A stretch of DNA of 64,000 bases from an uncultured Oscillospiraceae bacterium (GCA_900552945.1 USBI01000003.1:1-64000), one strand, 5' to 3'; positions 38,142 to 49,656 are shown, counted from the stretch's first letter. The notes: generated from the sequence alone by a model not told the origin. Made by a program: numbers and translations.

Positions 38142-39995
38142 ATGTCCGAGCAGTTGAGAGAACAGGTGGAACGGTATCTGCTTGAAGTGCAGAAACCCGC
38201 GCGTTATGTCGGCGGAGAACTGCATCAGGTGGTAAAGGACCCTGCGGCGGTGGATGTTCGTTTTGCCTTTTGTTTTCCGGATGTATACGAGGTTGGCATG
38301 TCCCACCTCGGCATGAAAATTTTATATTCGTCTTTGAATGAACTTCCGTTTGTCTGGTGCGAGCGTTGCTTTGCCCCCTGGACGGATTTTGAAGCGGTAA
38401 TGGCGGAACACCACATCCCGCTTTATTCATTGGAAAGCTTTACTCCGCTGAGTGAATTTGATATCATCGGGTTTACGTTGCAGTATGAGCTGAGCTACAC
38501 CAATCTGCTTCAGATGCTTTCTTTGGGCGGTGTACCGCTTCTCGCATCAGAACGCACCGGGCTTGAGAATCTGGTCATTGCTGGCGGTCCGTGCGCCTGC
38601 AATCCGGAACCGCTCTGTGATTTTGTGGATATTTTCTGCTTGGGCGAAGGGGAACAACAGTTAAACGACCTTGTTACTCTGTACCGACAGGCAAAACAAT
38701 CCGGCATGAGCAAAAAAGAATTTCTTCTTTTGGCTGCCCGTCAGGAGGGAATCTACGTTCCTTCGTTTTATGATGTTTCGTACCATGAAGACGGCACGGT
38801 TTGCTCCATTCAGCCGAATGAGGATGTTCCTGCCCGCATTGTCAAGAAAATTGAACAGAATCTTGATGTTTCTCATTACCCGGACCGCTTTTTGGTGCCT
38901 TATATGGAGGTCGTTCACGACCGTGTGATGGAAGAGCTCATGCGCGGTTGTATTCGCGGCTGCCGGTTCTGCCAAGCTGGATTTATCTATCGTCCGCTTC
39001 GGGAAAAAACGCCGGAAGTCGTCTGCAAACAGGCGAGAGCGCTCTGTGATTCCACCGGTTATGAGGAAATTTCGCTTTCCTCGCTTTCTACCAGCGATTA
39101 CAGCGGAATCGAGCCGCTGTTAGATGAATTGCTGACCTTTACGGAAGGGGAGCACATCAACCTGTCTCTGCCTTCTCTGCGCATTGATAATTTTTCGGAA
39201 GAACTGCTGGAACGAATCAAGAAGGTTCGTAAAAGCGGGCTTACATTTGCGCCGGAAGCCGGTACCCAGCGTCTGCGTGATGTCATCAACAAAAACGTCA
39301 CCGAAGAAGAGGTCATGAATACCTGCCGCATCGCGTTTGAGGGCGGATATACATCGGTCAAGCTGTACTTTATGCTCGGCCTCCCCACTGAAACACTGGA
39401 GGATGTCGCCGGCATTATTGAACTGGCTCACCGCATTCTGGACCTCTATTTTTCTCTTCCGAATCGGCCGAAAGGGAAGAAAATCAGCATTTCGGTCAGC
39501 GTTTCTACCTTCGTGCCGAAGCCGTTTACGCCGTTCCAGTGGGAAGCCCAGGATACGCGTGAGATGGTGACCCAAAAGCAGAAGCATCTGGTTGAGACCA
39601 TTCGTTCCAGAAAAATCAGCTGCAGCTGGCACAATGTCAACACCAGCATTCTGGAAGGGGTTCTGGCGCGTGGTGACCGCCGTCTTGGTAAGGTTTTGCT
39701 GGACGCGTGGAAGATGGGCTGCCATTTTGACAGCTGGGACGAGCTGTTTCACTTTGAAAATTGGCAGAAAGCTTTTGAGCAAAACGACTTGACCATGGAG
39801 TTTTATGCCTCCAGAAAGCGTCCATTTGGTGAGATTTTCCCGTGGAGCCATTTGGATTTCGGCGTAACGGAGGACTTTTTGCGTCGGGAAAATGAAAAGG
39901 CGCATCGCTTTGAAACAACGCCGAACTGCCGCCAGCACTGTTCCGGCTGCGGCGCAAACCGTTTGATGGAAGGGGGCCGCTGCAGTGTTCATTGA
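38142..39995 (+). CDS. B12-binding-type radical SAM protein (TIGR03960 family)
   Basis: 617 residues. The N-terminal cobalamin-binding-like (Rossmann) region (about 40-170; GIT-type turn FTLQYELSYTN) is followed by a radical SAM domain with CIRGCRFC (C270, C274, C277) and the signature RGCIRGCRFCQAG. A C-terminal extension ends in a second CxxxCxxC-spaced motif, CRQHCSGC (C596, C600, C603). The family is widespread in Firmicutes, always beside the DUF2344 protein as here, and its reaction is not established. Good AGGAGG; 11-base overlap with the next gene. Confidence 0.88.
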   Translation: MSEQLREQVERYLLEVQKPARYVGGELHQVVKDPAAVDVRFAFCFPDVYEVGMSHLGMKILYSSLNELPFVWCERCFAPWTDFEAVMAEHHIPLYSLESFTPLSEFDIIGFTLQYELSYTNLLQMLSLGGVPLLASERTGLENLVIAGGPCACNPEPLCDFVDIFCLGEGEQQLNDLVTLYRQAKQSGMSKKEFLLLAARQEGIYVPSFYDVSYHEDGTVCSIQPNEDVPARIVKKIEQNLDVSHYPDRFLVPYMEVVHDRVMEELMRGCIRGCRFCQAGFIYRPLREKTPEVVCKQARALCDSTGYEEISLSSLSTSDYSGIEPLLDELLTFTEGEHINLSLPSLRIDNFSEELLERIKKVRKSGLTFAPEAGTQRLRDVINKNVTEEEVMNTCRIAFEGGYTSVKLYFMLGLPTETLEDVAGIIELAHRILDLYFSLPNRPKGKKISISVSVSTFVPKPFTPFQWEAQDTREMVTQKQKHLVETIRSRKISCSWHNVNTSILEGVLARGDRRLGKVLLDAWKMGCHFDSWDELFHFENWQKAFEQNDLTMEFYASRKRPFGEIFPWSHLDFGVTEDFLRRENEKAHRFETTPNCRQHCSGCGANRLMEGGRCSVH

Positions 39996-40641
39996 TTATC
40001 GCTTGTTTTACACCAAAACCGGGCGGCTCAAATACATTTCCCATCTGGATACCAACCGGCTTATGCAGCGCACGCTTAAGCGCAGCGGACTTCCGGTCTG
40101 GTACTCGGAAGGGTTTAATCCGCATATCTATATCACCTTTGCGCTTCCGCTCGCGCTGGGGCTGGAAAGCGAATATGAGGTGATGGATTTCCGTTTGACG
40201 GCGGAACGGCCGGCGAATGAAATCGCCGAAAAAATTCAGGATTCTTTCCCTGAGGGAATGAAGGTGCTTTCGATTGCGAAACCGGTGTTGAAGCCGCATG
40301 ATATCTCATCCGCTTTATTTGAGGTGAAACTCATTTCATCTCAGCCCCGGCAATTGCTTGAAGAGTGGAATGCGTTCCTGGACCGTTCTGAGATTCTCAC
40401 GGAAAAAAAGAGCAAAAAAGGAATGAAAACAGTCGATATCCGCCCGGATATTTCTGTGACCGCTTCGGAGATGACAGAAAACGCGTTTTGCCTTTCTCTC
40501 GTGCTTCCGGCAGGGCCTGAGAAAAACATCAGCCCTTTGCTGGTGCTGGATGCGTTTTCAAAAATCAGTTCTGTTCAGCCTGAACATACAAGCGTGCTGA
40601 AAAAGGCGGTTTATGACAAATCCGGCAAACTGTTTCGTTGA
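39985..40641 (+). CDS. DUF2344 / TIGR03936 family protein, partner of the radical SAM protein
   Basis: 218 residues, no membrane segments. It starts with GTG inside the radical SAM gene (11-base overlap). Conserved features: YRLFYTKTGRLKYISHLDTNRLMQR and a WYSEGFNPHIYITFALPLALG region. In some bacteria this domain is fused to the radical SAM protein, so the two very likely act together. The biochemical function is unknown; an RNA- or ribosome-related role has been suggested from its usual neighbours (rng, rplU, rpmA), which are absent here. Confidence 0.85.
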   Translation: MFIDYRLFYTKTGRLKYISHLDTNRLMQRTLKRSGLPVWYSEGFNPHIYITFALPLALGLESEYEVMDFRLTAERPANEIAEKIQDSFPEGMKVLSIAKPVLKPHDISSALFEVKLISSQPRQLLEEWNAFLDRSEILTEKKSKKGMKTVDIRPDISVTASEMTENAFCLSLVLPAGPEKNISPLLVLDAFSKISSVQPEHTSVLKKAVYDKSGKLFR

Positions 40642-40656
40642 TCTTGCCTGATATGA

Positions 40657-40685
40657 TTGATTCTTGCGAAGGAATATCGTATAAT
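40657..40685 (+). promoter_or_regulatory. Promoter of glyA
   Basis: TTGATT (40657-40662), 17 bases, TATAAT (40680-40685). It lies 45 bases before the glyA start codon, leaving no room for a glycine or purine-type riboswitch. Confidence 0.75.
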
Positions 40686-40730
40686 GTTTTTAAATAAGAT
40701 CGTTTCAGCAACATAAGAAGGAGTAGTAAT

Positions 40731-41981
40731 ATGGAGTTTTCGGTCGAACCAATGGATTATTTGAAAAAGAGCGACGCGGAAGTCGCGCAGGCAATGTCCT
40801 CTGAACTTGCACGTCAGCGCCGCAATTTGGAACTGATCGCAAGTGAAAACATCGTTTCCAAAGAGGTCATGGCTGCAATGGGCAGTGTGCTCACCAACAA
40901 GTACGCAGAAGGTTATCCGGGAAAACGGTATTACGGCGGCTGTGAGTGTGTGGATGTTGTAGAAAACATCGCCATTGAACGCGCGAAAAAGCTTTTCGGC
41001 GCCGAGCACGCAAACGTTCAGCCTCATTCCGGCGCACAGGCAAATATGGCTGTTTATTTTGCCCTTTTAAAGCCGGGTGATACGGTTCTTGGCATGAGCC
41101 TTGCGGACGGCGGTCATCTTACGCATGGTTCTCCGGTCAATATGTCCGGCTCCTATTATAATTTCGTTTCTTATGGTGTGGATGACGATACTCATACCAT
41201 CAATTACGATAAGCTTTATGCTCTTGCGAAAGAGAACCGCCCGAAGATGATTGTCGCGGGCGCCAGCGCTTATCCACGCATTATTGATTTCGCCAGACTT
41301 TATGAAATCGCCAAAGAGGTTGGCGCTTATCTCATGGTCGATATGGCTCATATCGCTGGTCTTGTTGCAGCTGGCCTGCATCCGTCCCCGGTACCGTATG
41401 CGGATGTTGTCACAACAACAACACATAAAACCCTGCGTGGTCCGCGCGGCGGTATGATTCTCTGCAAAGAAGAATATGCCAAAGCAATCAACAAAGCGGT
41501 GTTCCCGGGCACACAGGGCGGCCCGCTGATGCATATCATCGCCGCAAAAGCTGTCTGCTTCGGGGAAGCGCTCAAACCGGAGTTTAAGGTTTACCAGCAG
41601 CAGATTGTAAACAATGCGCAGGCGCTTGCAAAATCGCTCATGGCGCATGGGTTTGATCTTGTTTCCGGCGGTACCGATAACCATCTGATGCTCGTTGATC
41701 TCCGCAAATCCGGCGTTACCGGTAAAGAGTTGGAAAAACGGCTGGATGAGGTTTACATCACCGTAAACAAAAACGCCATCCCGAATGACCCGCAGAGCCC
41801 GTTCATCACAAGCGGTATTCGCATCGGCACTCCTGCGGTTACCAGCCGCGGCCTTGTGGAATCGGATATGGAAAAGATCGGCGAACTGATTGCTCTTGCT
41901 GCTTCTCCTGAATTTGAAGCCAAGAAAGATTATATTCGCGGTGAAGTGAGCAAAATCTGCGAAGCATACCCGCTTTATTAA
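40731..41981 (+). CDS. glyA: Serine hydroxymethyltransferase
   Basis: 416 residues; PLP enzyme interconverting serine and glycine with tetrahydrofolate, the main source of one-carbon units. Visible: [25 protein letters not shown], the PLP lysine K233 in [13 protein letters not shown], and the C-terminal [10 protein letters not shown] motif. Preceded by AAGGAG, with its own promoter and terminator, so probably monocistronic. Confidence 0.98.
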   Translation: MEFSVEPMDYLKKSDAEVAQAMSSELARQRRNLELIASENIVSKEVMAAMGSVLTNKYAEGYPGKRYYGGCECVDVVENIAIERAKKLFGAEHANVQPHSGAQANMAVYFALLKPGDTVLGMSLADGGHLTHGSPVNMSGSYYNFVSYGVDDDTHTINYDKLYALAKENRPKMIVAGASAYPRIIDFARLYEIAKEVGAYLMVDMAHIAGLVAAGLHPSPVPYADVVTTTTHKTLRGPRGGMILCKEEYAKAINKAVFPGTQGGPLMHIIAAKAVCFGEALKPEFKVYQQQIVNNAQALAKSLMAHGFDLVSGGTDNHLMLVDLRKSGVTGKELEKRLDEVYITVNKNAIPNDPQSPFITSGIRIGTPAVTSRGLVESDMEKIGELIALAASPEFEAKKDYIRGEVSKICEAYPLY

Positions 41982-41994
41982 TCGGTATTCAATA

Positions 41995-42029
41995 AAAAAT
42001 GGCACAGGTTATGACCTGTGCCATTTTTG
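41995..42029. terminator. Bidirectional terminator between glyA and rarA
   Basis: AAAAATGGCACAGGT and ACCTGTGCCATTTTT form a 14-15-bp stem with a 4-base loop and A/T tracts on both sides. It can serve both convergent genes. Confidence 0.9.
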
Positions 42030-42104
42030 TTTATTCGGATATTTAGCGGTATTTTATAATCAAAAACATATGCCGCGAAAACTGTGATAGAAGAGACAGA
42101 CACA

Positions 42105-43379
42105 TTATGGCAATTTTTTTCCTTTGATTTTTTCCCAGTACTGTTTGGCCGCCTGTTCGGTTTTGTTCGGGCCGTATTCGTAGTAAACACGGCCTTTCAG
42201 TTCATCCGGCAGATACTGCTGTTCCACATAATGGTTGGGAAAATCATGCGGATATTTATAAAACTGCCCCTTTTCCTTGACGTCGTCACCATCGTAATGC
42301 TTGTTTTGAAGCTGACGGGGAAAACTGCTGTTTTGCAGTGTCGCAAGGTCGCTCATCGCCCGGTCGATTCCCAAATAGGCCGAATTGGATTTTGGCGCTG
42401 TTGCCAGCAAAACCACCGCTTCCGCCAGTGGGATTCGCGCTTCCGGAAAGCCCAGCTGCTGCGCGGCGTCAACGCATGATTTTACAATGGTAATGGCCTG
42501 CGGGTATGCAAGACCGATATCCTCACAGGCAATGACCAGCAGACGCCGGCAGACGGAGATCAAATCGCCCGCGGCGACCAATCGTGCCAGATAATGCAGC
42601 GCCGCGTTTTCATCCGAACCACGAATGGATTTTTGAAGCGCAGATATGGTGTCGTAATGCTCGTCACCACTGCGGTCATACCGGAACGAGCTTTTTTGAG
42701 AAAGGCTTTTTGCCAGCTCTAAAGAGATGTAAACTCCGTCTTTTTCCGGTTCAGCCGTCATTACACATAATTCTGCCGCGTTCATCGCTTTGCGGACATC
42801 ACCGCCGCAGCTTACGGCAATATGCCGTGTGACGCCATCTTCGGTATGAATAACGATGTGCCGTTCCTCCTCCAGAATATGGAACGCCCGTTCTACCGCT
42901 TTTTCAATTTCGGAAGCCGGCACAGGCTTAAACTCAAACACAGTGCATCGGCTTAAAACAGCGTTGTAAATGTAAAAATAGGGGTTTTCGGTTGTTGAGG
43001 CAATCAGCGTGATTTTGCCGCTTTCTATGTATTCAAGCAGGGTTTGCTGCTGCTTTTTATTCAGATATTGGATTTCATCCAGGTAAAGCAGGATGCCGGA
43101 CATTCCGGCAAAAGTATCAAGCTCTCCCACGATGCTTTTGATGTCCGCGGTTGAAGCGCTGGTGCCGTTTAGTTTATGCAGCCGTTTGTGGGTGCGCTCC
43201 GCAATGATGCGCGCAACGGTTGTTTTGCCCACACCGGAAGGCCCGTAAAAAATCAGATTGGGGATATTGCCGCTGTCGATGATTCTCCGCAAAGGCATGT
43301 TGTCTCCCAGCAGATGTTTCTGCCCGACAACATTTTCCAGACTGTCCGGGCGCAGGCGGTCTGCGAGTGGTGAAGACAT
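42105..43379 (-). CDS. rarA: Replication-associated recombination protein A (AAA+ ATPase, MgsA/RarA)
   Basis: 424 residues. The AAA+ domain has Walker A GPSGVGKT (46-53), Walker B LYLDEI and sensor 1 STTENP; a helical C-terminal tetramerisation domain includes ACEDIGLAYPQA. It acts at stalled replication forks with SSB. The frame extends upstream to 43412, but the ATG at 43379 (MSSPLADRLRP) is the family start; a G-run lies before it. It stands alone on the minus strand between glyA and the SGNH gene. Confidence 0.95.
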   Translation of the reverse strand: MSSPLADRLRPDSLENVVGQKHLLGDNMPLRRIIDSGNIPNLIFYGPSGVGKTTVARIIAERTHKRLHKLNGTSASTADIKSIVGELDTFAGMSGILLYLDEIQYLNKKQQQTLLEYIESGKITLIASTTENPYFYIYNAVLSRCTVFEFKPVPASEIEKAVERAFHILEEERHIVIHTEDGVTRHIAVSCGGDVRKAMNAAELCVMTAEPEKDGVYISLELAKSLSQKSSFRYDRSGDEHYDTISALQKSIRGSDENAALHYLARLVAAGDLISVCRRLLVIACEDIGLAYPQAITIVKSCVDAAQQLGFPEARIPLAEAVVLLATAPKSNSAYLGIDRAMSDLATLQNSSFPRQLQNKHYDGDDVKEKGQFYKYPHDFPNHYVEQQYLPDELKGRVYYEYGPNKTEQAAKQYWEKIKGKKLP

Positions 43380-43410
43380 AAAAAAACCCCCTTTTTTCCT
43401 TATGAAAACC

Positions 43411-43440
43411 ATTTTATCATGTTACCGCAGCTTTTGTAAA
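43411..43440 (-). promoter_or_regulatory. Promoter of rarA
   Basis: On the minus strand: TTTACA (43440-43435), 18 bases, TAAAAT (43416-43411). Confidence 0.5.
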
Positions 43441-43459
43441 CGTAAAAACCATTTTTTTC

Positions 43460-43488
43460 ATGACAAGTCTTAAGAAATGTTGTATAAT
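43460..43488 (+). promoter_or_regulatory. Promoter of the SGNH/membrane/GNAT operon
   Basis: ATGACA (43460-43465), 17 bases, perfect TATAAT (43483-43488). It is divergent from the rarA promoter. Confidence 0.7.
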
Positions 43489-43532
43489 GTACATCTAAAG
43501 GCAGTGAATAAAATGATTCTGGGGGTAATGAT

Positions 43533-44432
43533 GTGAGCGAACGGTCTTCTGAACAGAAAAAATTGAAAAGAAGGCGTTATGCCGCGGTTTTGTTGCTCAT
43601 TTTTGTCCTGTTACTGGCGTCGGTCGCGGTTGCCTCTGCAATCATGACTGAATATTACAGCAAAGAATCAGAAAGTTCTTTCAGTGATTCCTTCTTGGAG
43701 GATGAGTCTGCTCCTGCCGAATTGTCGTCGTCTGAATCACAGCCGGAAAGTCTTTTATCGTCTTCTCAAGAAAGCAGCAGTTCTGTGAGCCTACCTGTTT
43801 CAGAAACGGCTCCGGTTGACGATAGTTATTTTGACGACGCTGTTTTTGTCGGTGATTCTTTGATGTCCGGATTTGGAAGCTATGGGGTCGTCAGCATGGA
43901 AAATGTGTTTGCGGACGTTGGAATCAATTTGGATACAATCATGACAAAAGCCTGTATATCAACACCTAATGGAGTGTCAACGATTCCTGACGCATTGGCG
44001 CTGAAACAACCCGCAAAAATTTACATTATGCTGGGTTCTAATGGAATTGCTTGGATTTCGCCGGAACAGCTTGCGCAGAAGTATTCGGATTTTCTGGACG
44101 TAGTGCTTGCCCAAAACGAGAACGCGGAGATTTACATTGCGTCGATTCCCCCGGTAACTGCGGCAAAACAAGCAGAGGATGCGCGTTATGACAACAGCGC
44201 CATTGATGCTTATAATCAGTATTTGCTGGAACTGGCAGAGGAAAAAGGAGTTTATTTCGTGGATGTTCATGCGTTTTTGTCTGATGAAAGCGGAACGTTG
44301 AGTGCGGAATACGCGGAAAAAGATGGAATGCATTTGAAAAAAGCAGGCTATGATGCGTTGTTTGATTATTTAAAAGCCCATACTGTACCCAAGCAGAATA
44401 CTTCCGTAGAGGAAACAGAGGAGTCGTTATGA
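43533..44432 (+). CDS. Membrane-anchored SGNH/GDSL-family hydrolase
   Basis: 299 residues. A basic N-terminus and single membrane helix (about 16-38) are followed by a Ser/Glu/Pro-rich linker (about 42-93) and an extracellular SGNH domain. Block I is FVGDSLMSG (catalytic S109), an oxyanion Asn lies in LGSNGIAW, and block V is DGMHLKKAGY (D264, H267). Such domains act as esterases, often on O-acetylated cell-wall sugars; the substrate here is unknown. GTG start behind GGGGGT. The stop overlaps the next gene by 4 bases (ATGA). Confidence 0.85.
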   Translation: MSERSSEQKKLKRRRYAAVLLLIFVLLLASVAVASAIMTEYYSKESESSFSDSFLEDESAPAELSSSESQPESLLSSSQESSSSVSLPVSETAPVDDSYFDDAVFVGDSLMSGFGSYGVVSMENVFADVGINLDTIMTKACISTPNGVSTIPDALALKQPAKIYIMLGSNGIAWISPEQLAQKYSDFLDVVLAQNENAEIYIASIPPVTAAKQAEDARYDNSAIDAYNQYLLELAEEKGVYFVDVHAFLSDESGTLSAEYAEKDGMHLKKAGYDALFDYLKAHTVPKQNTSVEETEESL

Positions 44433-44776
44433 TTATTGAATGCCTTACCATCACGTTGATTATTTTAATGATGAGCTTTATCTTTCTGCGTTCTAAACGC
44501 CCGAATTACGCGCTTGTTACACTTCCTCTTTTAAGTGTGCCGGTTTTTTATTTAATCGGGCAGTTTGTGGCATATCTTTTCCTTACAGGTAACCAGACGG
44601 GAATCGATATCACACTTCTTTCCTCCATTTTAATTGGGCTTCTTGTAGGGGCACTGTTTGTTGGTATGCTCATCTGGCAGCTTGGTGTTAAAAAGGCAAG
44701 AGCAACTTTTGCAACGATATCCGCAGTGTTTATGGTGGCGCTGTCTGTCGTTTTAATGGTTGATGTAGTCGTTTAA
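44429..44776 (+). CDS. Small integral membrane protein, unknown function
   Basis: 115 residues with about four hydrophobic helices (2-20, 29-53, 61-84, 93-115) and very short loops. I do not recognise a family. It is translationally coupled to the SGNH hydrolase (ATGA overlap) and lies 19 bases before the double-GNAT gene. It may support or anchor the hydrolase; that is inference from the overlap alone. Confidence 0.75.
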   Translation: MIIECLTITLIILMMSFIFLRSKRPNYALVTLPLLSVPVFYLIGQFVAYLFLTGNQTGIDITLLSSILIGLLVGALFVGMLIWQLGVKKARATFATISAVFMVALSVVLMVDVVV

Positions 44777-44795
44777 ATGATTGAGGTGAGTCGAT

Positions 44796-45626
44796 ATGAA
44801 CCAGAACATCTATGAAATTTTTCACTTATCATTCCCCCAGCTCGCTATTTCCAAAGAACAATTTGAACGCGAGATTCATCTTTCGTCCTGCCAGTGCTTA
44901 ACCGCAGAAGAAGATGGAAAGCTCGCCGGATTTTCGCTGATACAGGGGAACACAGTTATGCTCCTCTGCGTTTTGAGTGAGTTTCGGGGTAAAGGGATTG
45001 GCAGCAAACTCCTCTCTCAGAGTGAAGACGCCATAAAACAGGCCGGCTTTCAGCGTGCTGTACTTGGGTTGGGTGAACACACCTACCTGTTTCAAGGGGT
45101 TCCCATGTTTTGTGAAGAGACAGTTCATTTTTTTGAAAAGCGCGGTTATAAAGCGGATGAGATTAGTGTCGACATGAGCATGCCGCTTGGCACTTTTTCA
45201 AAGGATAAATGTTCCATTCACCCTTGTACAGGTGATGTTTCTTTCCGTTACGTGACACCAGAGGAACATGAACAGCTTCTTTCGGCCGTAAAACAGGCGG
45301 AGCCGGATTGGACCCATTATTTTGAGCATATATCCTGCCCAGTCCTCGTGGCAGTGGAAAACGGAGAAATCCTTGGCTTCTGCATTGTCAACCCGGATGG
45401 AGCTCCGCTTTTTGCGGATACCGGTGAGATCGGCTGTGTAGGCGTGATTCCTTCTGCGCGCAAGCGCGGAATCGGCTTGCAAATGGTTGCAGCGGCTACG
45501 GAGGAATTGCAGCGTAAAGGCTGTAAAAACGGATTTTTGGGCTTTACTTATCTGGAACACTGGTATGCAAAGCTTGGTTACCGCGCCTGCATTCGTTACT
45601 GGATGGGCGAAAAAGAATTGGATTGA
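44796..45626 (+). CDS. Tandem GNAT N-acetyltransferase
   Basis: 276 residues made of two GNAT folds. The acetyl-CoA pyrophosphate loop is present in both: FRGKGIGSKLL (first domain, about residues 65-75) and ARKRGIGLQMV (second, about 218-228). The second ends EHWYAKLGYRACI. Double-GNAT proteins acetylate small molecules or N-termini; the substrate is unknown. Third gene of the SGNH operon, ended by a strong terminator. Confidence 0.85.
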   Translation: MNQNIYEIFHLSFPQLAISKEQFEREIHLSSCQCLTAEEDGKLAGFSLIQGNTVMLLCVLSEFRGKGIGSKLLSQSEDAIKQAGFQRAVLGLGEHTYLFQGVPMFCEETVHFFEKRGYKADEISVDMSMPLGTFSKDKCSIHPCTGDVSFRYVTPEEHEQLLSAVKQAEPDWTHYFEHISCPVLVAVENGEILGFCIVNPDGAPLFADTGEIGCVGVIPSARKRGIGLQMVAAATEELQRKGCKNGFLGFTYLEHWYAKLGYRACIRYWMGEKELD

Positions 45627-45628
45627 AC

Positions 45629-45670
45629 AAAATCTCCCAAGTCCTTTTCATGGACTTGGGAGATTTTCGC
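45629..45670 (+). terminator. Terminator of the SGNH-membrane-GNAT operon
   Basis: AAAATCTCCCAAGTCC (45629-45644) and its exact complement (45652-45667) form a 16-bp stem with a 7-base loop. The lower stem is A/T-rich. Confidence 0.88.
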
Positions 45671-45796
45671 ATTGTTACATTGCTTCGTTTTCATTTCCAA
45701 TAAACACGTAAAATCAGTTCGCTTTCAAACAATAATATCAAGCGCTTTTGATACGCATTTGGTTTGATTCAATTAAATATATTTGCATAAAAAGAA

Positions 45797-45824
45797 AAAA
45801 GCGATGCATGGTTGCATCGCTTTT
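45797..45824 (-). terminator. Terminator of the V/A-ATPase operon
   Basis: AAAAGCGATGCA and TGCATCGCTTTT form a 12-bp stem with a 4-base loop. On the minus strand it is followed by a T run. It begins at the stop codon of subunit D. Confidence 0.85.
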
Positions 45825-46422
45825 AACGGTTTTTCTTAATGATTTTAAGCCGCGAAAAATCCTCGCGTTCTTTTTCCTCCAGAGCGTCGGCAATAAATTT
45901 GCTGTCTGCTTCAAAACGCGGAATAATGATGTTTTTCAGCGCGTTGGCGCGTTTCTGCGTTTTCTTAATGGCGTTTGCCAGCCGATATACGCTGTTTTCA
46001 ATCTCTGCAAGTGTTGCCGTTAATTGTTTAACTTTTTGAAATTGTACATAGGCGTTGTCCAAAGCCGCATTGGTGGATTGAAACCCATAATACGGCTTAA
46101 TCGGATTAGGGTGAAGTTTTACTTTTGGAATCTCCACACCCATAACACTCCGGTAGGTAATATGAACGCCGGTTTCTACCGGAACCGCTTTTGCGGCGTT
46201 TTCGCAGATACCCAAGGTGATGTTGGCGTTTTGCAGTGCCAGATACGCCTCTTTGTAGGTTTCTTCAATCTCACCGCGAATGGCTTTGGCATCGTCAATC
46301 AATGCCATCATTTCACGAATCAGGATGTTCCGCTTGCGGTCGAGCAGGCTGTAACCAAGCGTTGCCAGACCCAGGGATTTTTTGATGTTTAAAAGGTTGC
46401 CTTTTGTTGGGATAACCGGCAT
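45823..46422 (-). CDS. V/A-type ATPase subunit D
   Basis: 199 residues; central rotor shaft of the V1/A1 motor. Long N- and C-terminal helices make an antiparallel coiled coil; typical starts (PTKGNLLNIKKSLGLATLGYSLLDRKRNIL) and ends (KKTQKRANALKNIIIPRFE) are present. Last gene of the operon; 6 bases after subunit B. Confidence 0.95.
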   Translation of the reverse strand: MPVIPTKGNLLNIKKSLGLATLGYSLLDRKRNILIREMMALIDDAKAIRGEIEETYKEAYLALQNANITLGICENAAKAVPVETGVHITYRSVMGVEIPKVKLHPNPIKPYYGFQSTNAALDNAYVQFQKVKQLTATLAEIENSVYRLANAIKKTQKRANALKNIIIPRFEADSKFIADALEEKEREDFSRLKIIKKNR

Positions 46423-46428
46423 ATAAAA

Positions 46429-47826
46429 TCACCCCTTAAACCGTTCTGCTTTAGCAGGGTCATAGAACTGATCCAGCATCTCAGCGTCAACACGATCCAA
46501 CTCCTCTTTCGGGAGAATGGAAAGCAGTTCCCAGCCCAGATTCAGCGTTTGTTCAATGGTGCGGTTCTCGTTAAAATCCTGTGAAAGGAAGTATTTCTCG
46601 AACATCTTACCAAAATCCATGTAAAGCTTATCGACCGGAGAAAGCTCATCTTCACCGATAACGGAAGCCAGCGCCCGCGCATCCTGAACCTTTGCGTAGC
46701 TCGCGAATAACTGGTTGGAAACAGCTGAATGGTCTGCACGGGTGTATCCTTCGCCGATGCCGTCTTTCATCAGACGTGACAGGGAAGGGAGGACCGAAAT
46801 CGGCGGATAAATGCCGGTTTGCTCCAGCTGGCGATCCAGTACGATCTGCCCTTCGGTGATGTAACCGGTCAGGTCCGGGATTGGATGGGTGATATCATCG
46901 TTCGGCATGGTCAGAATCGGAATCTGCGTCACCGAACCGTTGGCGCCCTGTACAATACCGGCACGCTCATAAATGGAAGCCAGATCGGAGTAAAGGTAGC
47001 CCGGGTAACCCTTTCGTCCCGGAATCTCACCTTTGGAAGAACTCAGTTCACGCAGTGCTTCCGCGTAAGAGGTCATATCGGTGAGAATGACCAGAATGTG
47101 CATGTTTTGCTCATAGGCCAGATATTCTGCCGCCGTCAGCGCACAGCGCGGGGTGAGAATACGTTCAATGATCGGGTCATTGGAAAGGTTTAAGAACATC
47201 ACAACACGCGAAAGAACGCCGGACTCTTCAAAACTGCGCCGGAAGTAGTCCGCAACGTCATTTTTAACGCCCATTGCCGCAAAAACAATGCCGAAGTTTT
47301 TCCCCTGGTCTTCTGCAATCTGCGCCTGACGGACGATCTGTACCGCAAGGCGGTTATGGCTCATACCGGAACCGGAGAAAATCGGCAGTTTCTGCCCGCG
47401 AATCAGGGTCATTAATGCGTCAATGGCAGAAATACCGGTACGAATATAGCTTCTGGGGTAAATACGTGCGACTGGATTTAACGGCTTACCGTTGATATCC
47501 ATATATTTTTCCGCATATACTTCGCCAAGCCCGTCAATTGGCTTGCCGGCGCCGTTAAAGATGCGTCCGAGCAGTTCTTTAGAAAGCGGAAGCTCCATTG
47601 GTTTCCCGGTAAACTGGGTGCGTGTATTGGTTAAAGAAAGGCCGGTGGTTCCTTCAAATACCTGAATGACCGCTCGTTTTCCTTCTACCGTTACAACACG
47701 CCCTGTGCGTGTTTCGCCGGAATCCAGAACAAGTTCTACCATTTCGTCAAACGCAACGTCCGGCACATTATCAATTACAACCATGGGCCCATTGATCTCT
47801 TTTAGCCCAATATATTGAATGCTCAT
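46429..47826 (-). CDS. V/A-type ATPase subunit B
   Basis: 465 residues; non-catalytic nucleotide-binding subunit of the V1/A1 hexamer. The P-loop of the A subunit is replaced by [15 protein letters not shown], as expected for B, and [25 protein letters not shown] and [15 protein letters not shown] motifs are visible. The frame runs to 47847; the ATG at 47826 with AAGGAGG upstream is chosen. Confidence 0.97.
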   Translation of the reverse strand: MSIQYIGLKEINGPMVVIDNVPDVAFDEMVELVLDSGETRTGRVVTVEGKRAVIQVFEGTTGLSLTNTRTQFTGKPMELPLSKELLGRIFNGAGKPIDGLGEVYAEKYMDINGKPLNPVARIYPRSYIRTGISAIDALMTLIRGQKLPIFSGSGMSHNRLAVQIVRQAQIAEDQGKNFGIVFAAMGVKNDVADYFRRSFEESGVLSRVVMFLNLSNDPIIERILTPRCALTAAEYLAYEQNMHILVILTDMTSYAEALRELSSSKGEIPGRKGYPGYLYSDLASIYERAGIVQGANGSVTQIPILTMPNDDITHPIPDLTGYITEGQIVLDRQLEQTGIYPPISVLPSLSRLMKDGIGEGYTRADHSAVSNQLFASYAKVQDARALASVIGEDELSPVDKLYMDFGKMFEKYFLSQDFNENRTIEQTLNLGWELLSILPKEELDRVDAEMLDQFYDPAKAERFKG

Positions 47827-47859
47827 AAAAGAGCGCCTCCTTTTCATCTGCCGGATGGA

Positions 47860-49623
<1,764 letters not shown>

Positions 49624-49656
49624 AGTGTTCACCTCTTTGCAGAATCAAAAACGTAT

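Noticed and set aside
40641-40731. Riboswitch upstream of glyA
   Set aside because: The promoter -10 is 45 bases from the start codon, leaving a leader too short for a glycine, THF or purine-type riboswitch.
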